DNA of 59,200 nucleotides, from positions 340,518 through 399,717 of the forward strand of contig MNCI01003777.1 in the NCBI GenBank assembly GCA_015680685.1. Reading direction: 5' to 3'. How positions within the stretch are numbered: the first letter of the stretch is position 1; every line of letters begins with the position of its first letter. The position numbers and the translations under genes were made by a program. This DNA comes from Gnetum montanum. Taxonomy: Eukaryota; Streptophyta; Gnetopsida; Gnetales; Gnetaceae. Below are positions 22,861 to 33,537 of this stretch, one piece after another. The notes under the pieces are model-generated. The model made no database searches. It was not told where the DNA came from and saw only the letters and a program-made list of their open reading frames with translations.

Positions 22861-23230
22861 TTCATGGTCTCAGATGAAAATATGAATTTTCTGATGTATA
22901 GGATATGACATTATGCAATGTTAAGCTAACCAGGGTTATCCTAGTATTCTATTTATGTTAGGAAATTCATGTATGACCATGAAAAAAGCTAAAGATTGTG
23001 TAAAATCATCTACTATAAATGGAAATCTAATGAAACCTACAAATTCTACTTGTGTACGATTAAAGGAAGTGAGATTAGTATAAGTTTTATCGAAGATTAC
23101 CTAATCATAAAGACTAAGATGCTTGATAATAGCCCATGTAATCATGTTAGAACTAGTATCATCTTTAACATGTATTAGTGAGGTTGAAGCATCAAGTGAT
23201 ACTTTGATCATTATGTAGATTGGTAACTAA
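22861..23230 (-). pseudogene. aspartic protease remnant of element E
   Basis: Minus-strand frame with HVKDDTSSNMITWAI (Asp-Thr-Ser codons at 23152-23160, where active enzymes have DTG or DSG), LTSFNRTQVEFVGFI, and RILG*PWLA (22921-22955), the ILGRPWL motif that ends plant gypsy proteases. The Gly-to-Ser change and the Arg codon turned to stop show it is dead. The domain would have cut the gag-pol polyprotein. It follows the gag of E (23300-25013) in the same orientation. Confidence 0.65.
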
Positions 23231-25013
23231 TAGATATCTCCTACAAATTATTTATGATATTCTTCCCATGAAATTTTAGATTATCTGATCCATAATAAGG
23301 GACTTGAAGAAACGATGATACAGTTTCTGTTTGAGCTAGAATGTTACTTGGAGCTACGATTCTTTTAAGAACATCATATAAAGTAGCAGATGATATTTAG
23401 AGGTTGCTATCAGGTCATACAAGGGTAAGTTAATTTCTTTTGAATATAAAATAGTATTTATTTACTATAGGACTTTTTTATCCATTAACTGAGATGATCA
23501 TGAAGCAAGTGTTATTCTGACTAGTTGTATGAAATTAGACAAAGGTATAGAACCACTTAAAAGGATAGATTCCTAATGTTACTATATGGAAACCTTCTTT
23601 GAAATTTTGGAAGGTTGTTTAGGTGCATTGGTAGTCTTCTCCTTTTGTTTGTTTGATTATGATTCATTGATTTGCTACTTTGGGTAAGGATTTTGACTTG
23701 GGATAATGAAAAGAAATCATTAGATGTTTAGAATGTAGTAGGTGAAGGGGGATTTTGAGATTCAGAATGATATGAAATGAGATGGGAGTAAGAAAAAATT
23801 GGTTGAGTAGCAAGAGTAGAGTGATAGGAGTGTGTAACGGAACAATACATAATAAGATGTTGGTTAGTTAAAGCTGCATTAATATGATAAGGAGGTGGAG
23901 AGGAGTGACTTGATTGTGATGAAGGGGCAATGTAATCTAACCAATGAATTACATAAGGCTTTTAGAAATATGATTAAGGCTATTAGTGACACTCTTAGTC
24001 TAACCAACAAATGATGAATGACTTCTTGGGTGGAGACTTGCAAGCTTTGTGTTCTAGCTTAAAACTAAAATAGTGTTTCTAGTTTCCAAGAGATTCTAAA
24101 ATACTTCTAGCTACTTATTATTTGAATGCATAGTGGATGGTTCACTTTTTACTACTATTTTACCCTTATTTATAAGATCTTAAATATTATCCTTTAGATT
24201 TTTGTAGTTATTTATGTCATGACCAATGGTCTCATGATAATGGTAGTACTTTCAGTAGTTACACCACTTGAGTTCCTTAGGGTCACCTTCTTATCTATGA
24301 GAAGCGTCCATTGTTGTAAGTTGAATATGATGACAACGTGCTCTTGCCTAATAAAAAATTTATTTCCTCTTAAGGTGTTCATCCTTATGAAGGTTATTTA
24401 GAAGTAGAGAATACCTTATGGGTATCTTAGTATATTAATCTTTATTTATTTAGGGTTTGCATTGTTGAGTTGAAGAAGAAGTAGTTGAGGAAGCATTACT
24501 TTGTCTCTTAGAAAAAGAAGAAACACTTTTTAAATGTTGGTTATCCCTTCTCTTATTTCATAGCCTTGTTGTATTTGTTATGGATTGACAAGAATTTTTT
24601 ATCATTGCATTGAATGGTAGCTTCTTGAAAATGTCTAGCAACTAGAAAAGCATACTTCAGAAAATTTGGCTTAGGATAATCCATCCTCTTCCCAATATAA
24701 TCAATAACTATAGCTTTACAAATTTCCTATAAGTAGCATTCCTCAAAATAATAGGATAATTTAGTTGATAGTGATATCCATCAAGACATGAACTTATTAA
24801 TGGATTCATTTGGAAAATGTTTGATAGCTACAAAGGGCATTACATTCATGCTTTGAAAAATAATAAATGTAAAATATTTGATAAAAGCTATCATCAATTG
24901 TTCTAGAGAGGTAATAGAATCATGAGACAAGAATCTAAACCATTCTAGTACTCTTCTAGATAGAGAGTTAAAGAAACATCTTAGCATAATGTGAGGATTG
25001 TAGCCACTAAAAA
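23231..25013 (-). pseudogene. gag: gag of element E, C-terminal part
   Basis: Minus-strand gag. At the right edge it reads SGYNPHIMLRCFFNSLSRRVLEWFRFLSHDSI, split here for length: the WF.FL..DSI.S pattern is the core of plant Retrotrans_gag capsids. The missing N-terminal part, ending KYNDEMGDSINHIVIFRNE, resumes at 46780 on the far side of element C, so C inserted inside this gag. Downstream are IDYIGKRMDYPKPNFL and PPPYHINAALTNQHL (23850-23900), a typical Pro-rich linker before protease. TAG and TGA stops are frequent. Confidence 0.7.
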
Positions 25014-26597
25014 TGTTGAAGGTTGGAATAGTGCATTGAGAGGTTTGTGGTCATATAGCTTTGACCTCATGTCTATGTGAGGGCCTATTGGAAATGGAGG
25101 TGGTGTGCCTAGAATGGTCTTGTTGATCAAACTGGGACTTATGGGGTGTTATGCCAAAACAAATGCCAAGGATTTGCATAAAGTTTGCAACGTCCATGGT
25201 GTCAACTAGGGTGAGCATACTTGAGATTTCTGGTGCAAAACGAGGGTGCAAACATGTGATTATATGTAGGAAAATAGTGAAAAATGCAAGAATGTGAAAG
25301 AAAATGCTAAAAATGTGCAGAATGTAAGCGAGACAGAAAGTAGCACCACCCCAAATGGGAGGAGCATAGTTAACTACAAAGAGAAGGTGAGGAGGTACGT
25401 AGTGTACAGATAGGAATAGTAGGACATGTAGTCATAGTCTCAAAGTGTCTAGGCTATGAGAATTGATGTCTGCCATAAAATCTGAACCTACCAGGTTGGC
25501 TACCGTGGTGTCCTATGGGCTATGGTGGTTTGTAAGGTGCAATGGTGCTGTGGTGGTGTGCAACAGTGCCAAGTGTTGTCCCAAAGTTCACCAAAATGGC
25601 AACTATTCTTGGGTGCTAGAGTGCTTAGAATGCGAGTTTGCTAGTTGAATGCTTCAAAATGTCAACCCCTAGAACGTGGAATATTGGGGTATTTAGAAGG
25701 CTAGGGATTGCGCTAATTGTAGATTAGGTGCCATGTGGTAGAGGGGTAGTTGGGACTATGATCGCTCCAACTACACTCCCATTGAAGCCAATGGTGTTCT
25801 GATGATGTGCTTTAATGGACCCTATAAGACTACCAAACTATGACTATGTTGCTAAAGTTGCATGTGCAAGTGCCAAAAAAATTGCAATGTACTTGAAAAA
25901 AATGCAAAATAGTGCAATTTTGGAGACTACATTGTAAGACTATGCTGCCCACTCTCTCAAGTGGTGTTAAGCATAGGTACAATTTTGGGGCAAATGGAAA
26001 GTGCAAAAGAAATGAAAATTGCTAATCTTACTTGCCAATGGAATGTTGGAGCTAAGATGAAGGTTGATGCTAAGTTTTGAAGACTCCTGAAGGTAGTTTT
26101 GCTTGACTACACTGACTACGCTTTAGAGCGTAGTCCCAATAGTTAGGAAAATTTTGCAAAAAATGTGTTTCAATGCAAACTACACTAACTATGCTTTAGA
26201 CTGTGTTGACTATGCTTTAGAGTGTAGTAAGAACTGTAGCTTCAGAAGTTAAAAGATTTGCAGAACTATCTTTTCCATGCCAACCAAGCTTGACAACTTC
26301 TAGCTTGACACTTAGGAAAAATTATTCATTGCTGTGTAGACTACATTGACTACACTCTAGAGTGTAGTCCTAGTAGGGGGAGTGTAGTCAGGACACTTAA
26401 AAAATTTTATAGTTACTATTGAAACTTCGAAAAATCTTACAAATCTGGGTTATCTGTGTAGACTATGCTGACTACACTCTAGAGCATAGTCCCAACAATG
26501 GGGAGCATAGTCTCAACACTTAGAAAAAGTTACCAAGTTTTGACACTTAGACAAATTTGTAGTCAATATTTGGGAGCCCAAATTTGGTGGTGTTTCA
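25014..26597 (-). mobile_element. 3' LTR of element C
   Basis: A 1584-bp LTR, on the plus strand TGTTGAAGG... to ...GTGTTTCA, aligned over its whole length with 44179-46779 once the solo LTR in that copy is set aside. Element C reads on minus, so the U3 end is at 26597. Four palindromes of the GACTAYRCTCTAGAGYRTAGTC type lie at 26114-26135, 26208-26228, 26348-26369 and 26470-26491. The TATA region of this copy (about 25690-25705) is mutated. Confidence 0.85.
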
Positions 26598-27211
26598 TTG
26601 GTCCCTCTTTGTTGACTTTTGGAGGAGTGGCCTAAGAGGTGTTAACAAAGAATGAAAAACACCACAATAGGCCCAACATCAACATCGCTCGTTAGTACCT
26701 GACTAAATGTCACTTCACCATGCTCAAGAGTGCCAAGGGTAATGGTATGCTAGAGATAAAGGATTGTAGGGAATGTGTGATAAAGGGTGTAGGAAATACA
26801 TTAAGGGATAACAAGGGAATGAAATGTAGACAGTATGATACTACGAGATGTGACCCTAAGGTGGTTTGTTGCCAAAATAGTGACCTCTTGTCGGAGTGCT
26901 TATGAGAGAGTCAACGCTCATAGTACTAGAATGGTTTGCCCTAGAAATTGTGACCTCTCATCAAAATGCTTATGGCACCAAAAAAATGCCCAAGGTTGGT
27001 AGTGCTACAAGTGTTGCCTACAACTAGTAGTACTGCAAGTGTGGCTTGGAGTTGATAGTGTTGGAAACAATGATAGGAGCTCCAAAAGATTAGCAAAATG
27101 CCCAAGGGAAACTCTAAAAGGTTAGAAAAATGCCAAGGGGGTAGTAACATTGCAAATGTTCTAGATGCCTCTCTCGATGATAGGAAACTGATTCTGAAAC
27201 TATAGTGTCAT
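26598..27211 (-). other. spacer between C integrase and its 3' LTR
   Basis: No family-level coding match. A minus-strand open stretch (26941-27150) is likely chance. On minus, GGGGCTATGACA then TAGTTTCAGAATCAGTTTCC (about 27181-27215) resembles a plant LTR end followed by a Met-tRNA primer site (TGGTATCAGAGCCAGTTTCC), so the fragment of another minus-strand element may be embedded here. Confidence 0.35.
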
Positions 27212-27289
27212 AGCCCCACCCATCAGACTTGGGTGGATGGCATGGAGTTGGAAGTATCATCACTTGCTTGTCCATAGAACTATGTGTGT

Positions 27290-27550
27290 TGAACTAAGAA
27301 CCTAGTCTAAGGTCTTAGTAGACCATATGCTTTGCTAGTTTAGGGTCCTAACAAATTGCAGACCTAGTTCAAGGTCTTGGCAGACTATGATGTGTTAGTT
27401 TATAGTCCTAGCAGACTATTGTGTGCCATTTTAATATCGTAGCAGATGGTGGATGTTGTGCTAGTTTAATGTCATGACCCAAGGATGACTGTGCTAGTTT
27501 ATAGTCATAGCAGACTATCTGTGCTAGTTTATAGTCATAGCAAACTATGG
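27290..27550 (-). repeat. about 30-bp degenerate repeats after C integrase
   Basis: Units of GTGCTAGTTTATAGTCATAGCAGACTATC recur; the two best (from 27491 and 27521) are exactly 30 bp apart and nearly identical, with weaker copies upstream to about 27300. Read on minus they stay in the integrase frame and encode a repeated IVCYDYKLAQ-like decapeptide. They could instead be LTR repeats of a nested fragment. Confidence 0.55.
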
Positions 27551-27559
27551 CTTACCTTG

Positions 27560-28810
27560 CTTTGTCATTGATGAGGAATTGCATGCTATGCATAGTATGG
27601 ATTCAAATACAAGTGGTTCACCATATTGGAAAATTTAGTGTCATCATGGTCAACAAGCTTGAATGCCCCATTGTCATCTTGACGACCAAGAAAGGCCCTT
27701 CCCAGTTGGCTGAGAATTTGTTTGTAGGTTCATGAATACCATTGAGGACTAAGTCCCATTTCTTGATCGAGCATTGATGCTGATTATGATAGTGTTTCTA
27801 CCATTACATTTGTTGGTACTGCTCAATATGATCAAGTGTTAGCATGCACTCCTCCTCTATCAAGTCAAGGTCCATGGTTCTCAACTTGTTGTTTTATGCA
27901 TTGACAATGAAGCTTAAGAGGATTACCTGAAGTGATGGGTCCTGCATTTCAAGAGGAAAAATAGCTTCAAACCCATAAACCAAGTTGTATGATGTCTTAC
28001 TTATTGTTTTTCTTTATGTTGTGTAGTAGGCCTAGAGTGCGTAGATCAGTTTCTCATGCCATCACTGTTTACTTTTGCTAAGCATCTTCTTTAGAAGATT
28101 AATGATTACCTTGTTTGTGGCCTTCTCTTGACCATTAGCTTGTGGGTAGTAGGATGACAAAAAGGAATGTTTAATTTTGAAGTGCTCATAAAAATCTTTG
28201 GTCTCAGCACTACTAAACTGTGGCCCATTGTTCTTGACTATGGTCATGGGTAAACCAAAATGGATCACTATGTTATCGAGTATGAATTTGCAAACCTACT
28301 GCGATGTAGCCTTCCTAAGGGGAATAACCTCAACCCACTTAGTAAAATACTCAATTGTAGTTATAATGAAGCTATGCCCTACGAAGGACTTAGGTGTTAT
28401 AGGCCTAATGATATCCAACCCACAACGTTAGAACAACCACATGATTTGTGATGTGTGCAGTTTAGTATGTGGCATGTGCATTAGGTTGCCATGCCATTGA
28501 CACGTATTGCACGTCTTGACCTTGGAGATGCAATCACATTCCATGTAAAGATAATAGTAGCCTAAGCATCTAATTTTCACCACCATTACCCTGGATGTTA
28601 TGTGGCCTCTATAGAGTCCCTCGTGGACTTGTTGAGTGATGGTCTATGTTTTGTTGTTGCTAATGCATGTTAATAGTATGCCATTGTAGGATTTGTGACA
28701 TAATATGTTCTCACCCATGATGATGTATTGTTGTGATCATTTTTTCACTGCATCCATTTGGGCAGTGGTTAGATGCTGCAGAGGTTCACCGTGTAGAAGG
28801 TATGCCTTAA
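27560..28810 (-). pseudogene. integrase of element C
   Basis: Minus-strand Ty3/gypsy integrase in order: zinc-binding HHCC region (H-EGLYRGHITS, then DCISKVKTCNTCQWHG, about 28510-28620); catalytic core with GLDIIRPI (first Asp kept), FTKWVEV, GLPMTIVKNNGPQFSS (second Asp now Asn) and YYPQANGQEKATNK (Glu now Lys); C-terminal GPF module FSANWEGPFLVV (27675-27719). Integrase inserts the cDNA into the genome. Two of three catalytic acids are lost by G-to-A on the coding strand, and TAG stops are present. It follows RNase H (28824-29451) and precedes the 3' LTR, the normal Ty3/gypsy order. Confidence 0.85.
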
Positions 28811-28823
28811 TGTCATTGTACCA

Positions 28824-29451
28824 TTATATGGCATGGGTTGTGTTTACTGTGGCTATAGATGTAATGTTGGTTGTTTGCATGATAGACATAGTGCAATCAG
28901 CCACTAAGGTGGGTAATGTGTGAAACATTTCAGGTGTAATTCTTAAGGCAAAAGTCACCAATGCATTGACAATGGCATTTTCATTGCAAGGGATATGCTG
29001 AACATCAATAGTTATAAATTTTTTGAGCAAGTGCTTTCCTAGGTCACAATAAGGTTGCAAGTGTTGAGTTTTACAAGTATAAACCTCTATGACTTGGTTG
29101 ATAACCATTTTTGAGTTACCTCAGATCGCTAGGTTTTTTATTCCTAGATTGCAAGCTGCTAAGATACCCCAAAGGAGACCTTCATACTTCGCCATGTTTT
29201 TAGTGTATGAAAATGCAAAATGATACATGAAGGATCATATCTCCCTAGAGGGGAACATGATGATTGCAGCAGTGCTACCCCCTTGAGAGGTTGAAGCATC
29301 ATTGAAGTGTAAGAGTACCTCAAAGTTGTTAGGCACTTGACTTATGCTAGTGACATGCTCATTTGAACATTCTAGATCTATTGTTGCTTGAACGTTGATT
29401 GAGGAAGTCGTAAGTTATGTGGCTATTGCTTGACCTTTGGTTGATGCTTGT
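28824..29451 (-). pseudogene. RNase H of element C, cut by element D
   Basis: Minus-strand RNase H preceded by its tether STKGQAIATQL (about 29420-29450), the usual KGQALADQLA junction after RT. Core motifs: LLHFNDAS (canonical FDGAS), NMAKYEGLLWG (AEYEGL), IQGNSKMVINQV (GDSKLVINQV), HIPCNENAIVNAL (HIPR..N..ADAL). All acidic catalytic residues are replaced (D to N, E to K, D to N), each by G-to-A. The domain removes RNA from the RNA:DNA hybrid. The frame ends at 29451 where the D-family LTR starts, and the RT that should lie upstream is not found beyond D. Confidence 0.85.
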
Positions 29452-30103
29452 TGATGAGTTGTCATTTGGGATGACTGCGATATCGCGTACGTGATATATC
29501 AGCCAAGTCACAATATTGCATACACAATATCGCAGCTCGTCGCCAGTTCTATAAATAAGAGGCAACTCTTCCTTGTTTCACATCTAGATTTAGTCCCTTA
29601 GCAAAACTTTGGTAGTTTTATCCCTCCAGAGATAGAATTATTTTCCAGTGTATGCCCGTAGTGTGGTGATTGTAATTGTACGACATCTTTTATTCGAGTG
29701 TGATGTACTTGGACACCCACATGACCAGCAATAAAGATCGAGATTACTTCATCATTGTAGAATTCACTTAGATTAATTATTTATTTAATTGTTATTTAAT
29801 GCTTTCCTAGTTAATCTCTTCTCATCCTTAAACTCATGTTAAATGCAGAATGAGTACAACTTGATTACGAGCATTTAAGTGTGACTACTTGGTAACCTAG
29901 TAGCGTACCTAGGATCTGCACGTGGTAATCCTAGTGGTAGTCGTGCACGAGGTCCAAGATGTGTATGGATGATTAAGGAATGGATGGTCATCGCACTTAG
30001 GCTAGTTTAGATTCTATTATCCTTTCTCTCTTACCTTAGATAATATTACTTTCCTTTGCCTTTAGGAGTAGCATTAGATTAGAAACCCATCATACACCTC
30101 ACT
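29452..30103 (+). mobile_element. 5' LTR of element D (3' end in the sequence gap)
   Basis: Starts TGATGAG inside the RNase H tether of C. It has the GATATC array (29480-29537), TATAAATA at 29550-29557, the GAATTATTTTCC/AGTGTATGCCCGTAGTG body and AATAAAGATCGAGA. By alignment with 44920-45885 the last 165 bp or so fall in the N run. It is the upstream LTR of the gag at 30627. Confidence 0.75.
29475..29557 (+). promoter_or_regulatory. GATATC palindrome array and TATA box of D LTR
   Basis: Contains TGCGATATCGCG, TACGTGATATATCA, CACAATATTG and CACAATATCGCA in front of TATAAATA. It is the shortest of the three GATATC-type LTR arrays in the window. Confidence 0.6.
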
Positions 30104-30626
30104 NNNNNNNNNNNNNNNNNNNNNNNNNNNNNNNNNNNNNNNNNNNNNNNNNNNNNNNNNNNNNNNNNNNNNNNNNNNNNNNNNNNNNNNNNNNNNNNNN
30201 NNNNNNNNNNNNNNNNNNNNNNNNNNNNNNNNNNNNNNNNNNNNNNNNNNNNNNNNNNNNNNNNNNNNNNNNNNNNNNNNNNNNNNNNNNNNNNNNNNNN
30301 NNNNNNNNNNNNNNNNNNNNNNNNNNNNNNNNNNNNNNNNNNNNNNNNNNNNNNNNNNNNNNNNNNNNNNNNNNNNNNNNNNNNNNNNNNNNNNNNNNNN
30401 NNNNNNNNNNNNNNNNNNNNNNNNNNNNNNNNNNNNNNNNNNNNNNNNNNNNNNNNNNNNNNNNNNNNNNNNNNNNNNNNNNNNNNNNNNNNNNNNNNNN
30501 NNNNNNNNNNNNNNNNNNNNNNNNNNNNNNNNNNNNNNNNNNNNNNNNNNNNNNNNNNNNNNNNNNNNNNNNNNNNNNNNNNNNNNNNNNNNNNNNNNNN
30601 NNNNNNNNNNNNNNNNNNNNNNNNNN
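30104..30626. other. assembly gap (523 N)
   Basis: A run of N. Any frame drawn through it is meaningless. By comparison with B and B2, the interval between the last visible LTR base and the first visible gag codon should hold about 1.4 kb. Confidence 0.99.
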
Positions 30627-32088
30627 CCTTGAGGAAACAAATCCAAGGGTGGAAACAAGCACAACATGAACCCTTGAACATGGCCTTGGAAAGATATTAT
30701 GCATTGTTAAACAACTGTCCAGGACATGGGTTTTCCGAGGAAAGGCTAATCTGCCATATCATTGATGGGCTTCGTAATGAAACTAGAGAGACCCTAGGGA
30801 TGTGTGCCCAAGGTCAACTATATGAACTATGAACCCACCAAGTCCAAGAGCTTATTAAGCAGGTAGCAAAAGAAGAAGGAGAAATGGCTAGATGGGAGAG
30901 TGTTGAAAAACATCAACAGGACCAAAATCTCAACTTAACAAAGGTCCATGATCATAAAAAGGAGAAATCAACCTATCACAAGGAGAAAGAACCATCTTTG
31001 CTAGTACAATAATTGTTAGAGGAATTCGAGGCAAAGATCAATAAGATGTTGGAATGGACGTATCAAAAGTGTGGAGAATGTGTCGATATTATTGGAGATA
31101 GAGTTTTGGCAACCTAAGAAGCAGGACAACACATTAGACGATCAGAAAGAAGGGATAAGGAACATAAGTGCTCAACTATTGATCATACATATGAATGCAA
31201 CATATGCCTGTATGATCACCCCAAGGGCCAATGCCCCATATTGTTACATCTACATGAGCATTGGGGAAACATGTTACATCCAGAATTCATACAGAGATAC
31301 TATGTTCGATCATAGTGGCAACAATCCCAATCATGGGGGAAACCACCCTTAAACTAGAGACACCCTTCATATCATCCGAATCCAAACGCTTCTCTAGTTC
31401 AACATCCTATTTTCCCAATTGGGCCAACATACTCTATCTCACCACAGTACCATTATCCTCAATACTATCAACCCATGCCTCCAACACAACCACCACCTTG
31501 TGTATCCTACAGTTCTCCCAACTTTCAACATTCTCATCCTTTCCCTCCTTCCACACTACCACCAATTGTTCCTAAGGTGTTTACACCACAGCAACAACTC
31601 ATGAACATTACTTGTGCTACTACTTCCAACAACAGTGAAAAGCCTCCTCGACATCCAAAGTGTCCCTTCTTTAAACATGACCGTAAGAAGGGACAACATA
31701 ATTTCGAGGCCACTGCATCCTCCAACTCAGCACAAGTCCCACACTATGGTGCACCTGACTTTCGAACCCAATGACTCATGTCACTTCATCAGGGCCACCA
31801 ACTAACACTCCAACAACCATATAGCCCAATGAACACAATCATGGAAGGCAACATCCTAATCCTTGCATACCATCTAACGGTTCCAAATATCGTAGTGGGT
31901 CAACTCGTTATCTGGGAACTACATCATATAAATTGCCCCACTATGCTTACTATAACCAAGTGTGTGAACCCTGATGGGGTAAGTATGGACCAGTTCCAAT
32001 ATTTCCAACATGCAAGGATCCTCACCCTTCGTTTATTAATCCTTTCCATGCTCAACTGTTTAGTTATGGGGGATATCCCCCATTCTAA
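30627..32088 (+). pseudogene. gag: ORF1 gag of element D (Athila-like), N-terminus in gap
   Basis: Enters from the gap in the capsid: LRKQIQGWKQAQHEPLNM, YYALLNNCPGHGFSEERL, IIDGLRNETRETLGM, then VQELIKQVAKEEG, matching B and B2 and the Athila gag pattern. A coiled polar region is followed by a knuckle at 31196-31234, CNICLYDHPKGQC, spacing CX2CX3HX4C. A long Pro/Tyr/Gln-rich region (31380-31600) contains CPFFKHDRKKGQH, and the frame ends INPFHAQLFSYGGYPPF with TAA at 32086-32088. No protease motif is seen, unlike B2. It carries fewer stops than the other copies, so D is probably younger than B and B2. Confidence 0.8.
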
Positions 32089-33089
32089 ATAACAAGCAGG
32101 GTTAATAGATATTTTTCATTTTCTTTGATTTTAAAGCTTTTTGTTTTCCAGTTTTTCATTTTTCAATTTCTTGTTTTATCTTTTATCTTTTTGTCTTTTT
32201 TTCTTTTTACACTTTTGTAAGTAACCTCATCTATGAATAAAGCACTCATGTGGATCATTGATTTAGGTGTGTTCTATGTTATCGAGTCTCGAGTGAGCAA
32301 TTATTTGGACAGTGAGCCCATTACACCCACTCATCCACTCTACAAATAAGAGGTTCTGTTCAAGGGTACAGTGATATTCTTGACATTGTAGAAACTTAAA
32401 ATTAATTTTGTGTTCATTGTACCCAAAATGAAGAAGGATGGAGCAAAAGGGAATGATTAGGGTGTGACATCAAGGGAACTTGCGGATTCTCTTTGGTGTC
32501 GGTTGTGGGAGTTATCATGCAACATGGTTGTACTAAGATCCTTGTAGATCTAACGAAAATGGGAGTAAGAGTAATCAAAGGGCACTCAAAAATCCAATGC
32601 TGTTATAGGGGGTTCCACTAGAAAGACATGCATCCATGCCTAAAGGTTGGTGGCTTCTGTAGATCTAGTATTAAAAAAAAAAACAAAGTGCCACAAAACA
32701 AAAATCACTCCTCCCTTGAACAAAACGCCAACTGATCGTATGCCTTGTTGTTATGGTACTCTCATAGTTGCTCATCATGGGATGAAACAATGCGATGTCA
32801 CTGATTAGAGGAATGGAATTGGCCCTGATCTTGGAATGATAGGTTAATGACACATTAATCATGCTTTACACGCAGGATTCATTGTGCCCTAGGTCAGTTA
32901 CCTCATGTCCCAACCTCTATGATCCCTTTCTATAGCTCGTCTCATCTCATTGTTCGTGTAATTGTAGCTCGTGTCCCGTGTAGCGTAGCATTCTCATCTC
33001 ATTCTGGTGATAATTACATATGTGTGTTTTGTAGAATCAGTGGGGATTACATTTAACCCTTTTAGTGCCCACGGACACTTTAAGTGTGG

Positions 33090-33144
33090 TTACACAAGGG
33101 CATTATAGGTTGAAACCTACTTTGGGGAGGACCCACTTGTGTAA
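33090..33144 (+). promoter_or_regulatory. conserved hairpin between ORF1 and ORF2 (D copy)
   Basis: Outer arms TTACACAAG (33090-33098) and CTTGTGTAA (33136-33144) pair perfectly. Inner stem TAGGT/ACCTA (33106-33110, 33115-33119) closes a TGAA loop. The B2 copy preserves both stems with changed bases. Confidence 0.55.
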
Positions 33145-33450
33145 TCTTTACTTATGACACAGCTCACACCTATCATCTCTTACCCTCAGCTTATTTTTCA
33201 TAACATTCTTTCCCTATTATTATTACCCCTCTGAATTCCAACGTTGCTATGTACAAATACATAACCTTTTTCTCTACCACCCAAGGTCCTCATTGATAAA
33301 ACCCATAGATCATTATTCGTGCCTTCCAAACCATCTAATTACCTGAGAACTCCTTAACAATAGCTTAATGTCCTCAGCTTACAACGTTGATTTCAAGAAA
33401 ATCCTTTAAAAATTTGGTATTTTTGTTGTGCCTCATGTCACTAGGGATGA

Positions 33451-33537
33451 GATATCGTGTACGTGATATCATGTCTGACGTGATATCGCGTACGCGATAT
33501 ATCGTACGTGATATTGCATCTTTGCAACCTATAAATA
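33451..33537 (+). promoter_or_regulatory. internal promoter of D with GATATC array
   Basis: Consecutive GATATC-core palindromes (GATATCGTGTACGTGATATC, GACGTGATATCGCG, TACGCGATATATCGTACGTG) precede TATAAATA at 33530-33537. The leading GGATGAGATATCG resembles the LTR start. The downstream sequence lacks the GAATATTTTCC body of the LTRs, so this is not simply another LTR. It stands about 470 bp before the ORF2 start. Confidence 0.55.

Noticed and set aside
24781-24987. Stand-alone 68-residue gene on minus
   Set aside because: It is a slice of the E gag capsid, continuous with neighbouring frames.
26114-26491. CRISPR-like spaced repeats
   Set aside because: Units are palindromes at irregular spacing inside an LTR of a plant element, with no cas genes.
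30074-30704. Long open frames on minus across the N run
   Set aside because: They consist almost entirely of unknown residues from the gap and carry no information.
31261-31725. Alternative frames in the Pro-rich part of D ORF1
   Set aside because: Overlapping open frames arise from biased composition; only the frame continuous with the capsid and knuckle is supported.
32060-32080. TTAGTTATGGGGGATATCCCCC as a polypurine tract of D
   Set aside because: It is in frame as the codons for LFSYGGYPP at the end of ORF1, and the B2 copy also codes there; no LTR follows.
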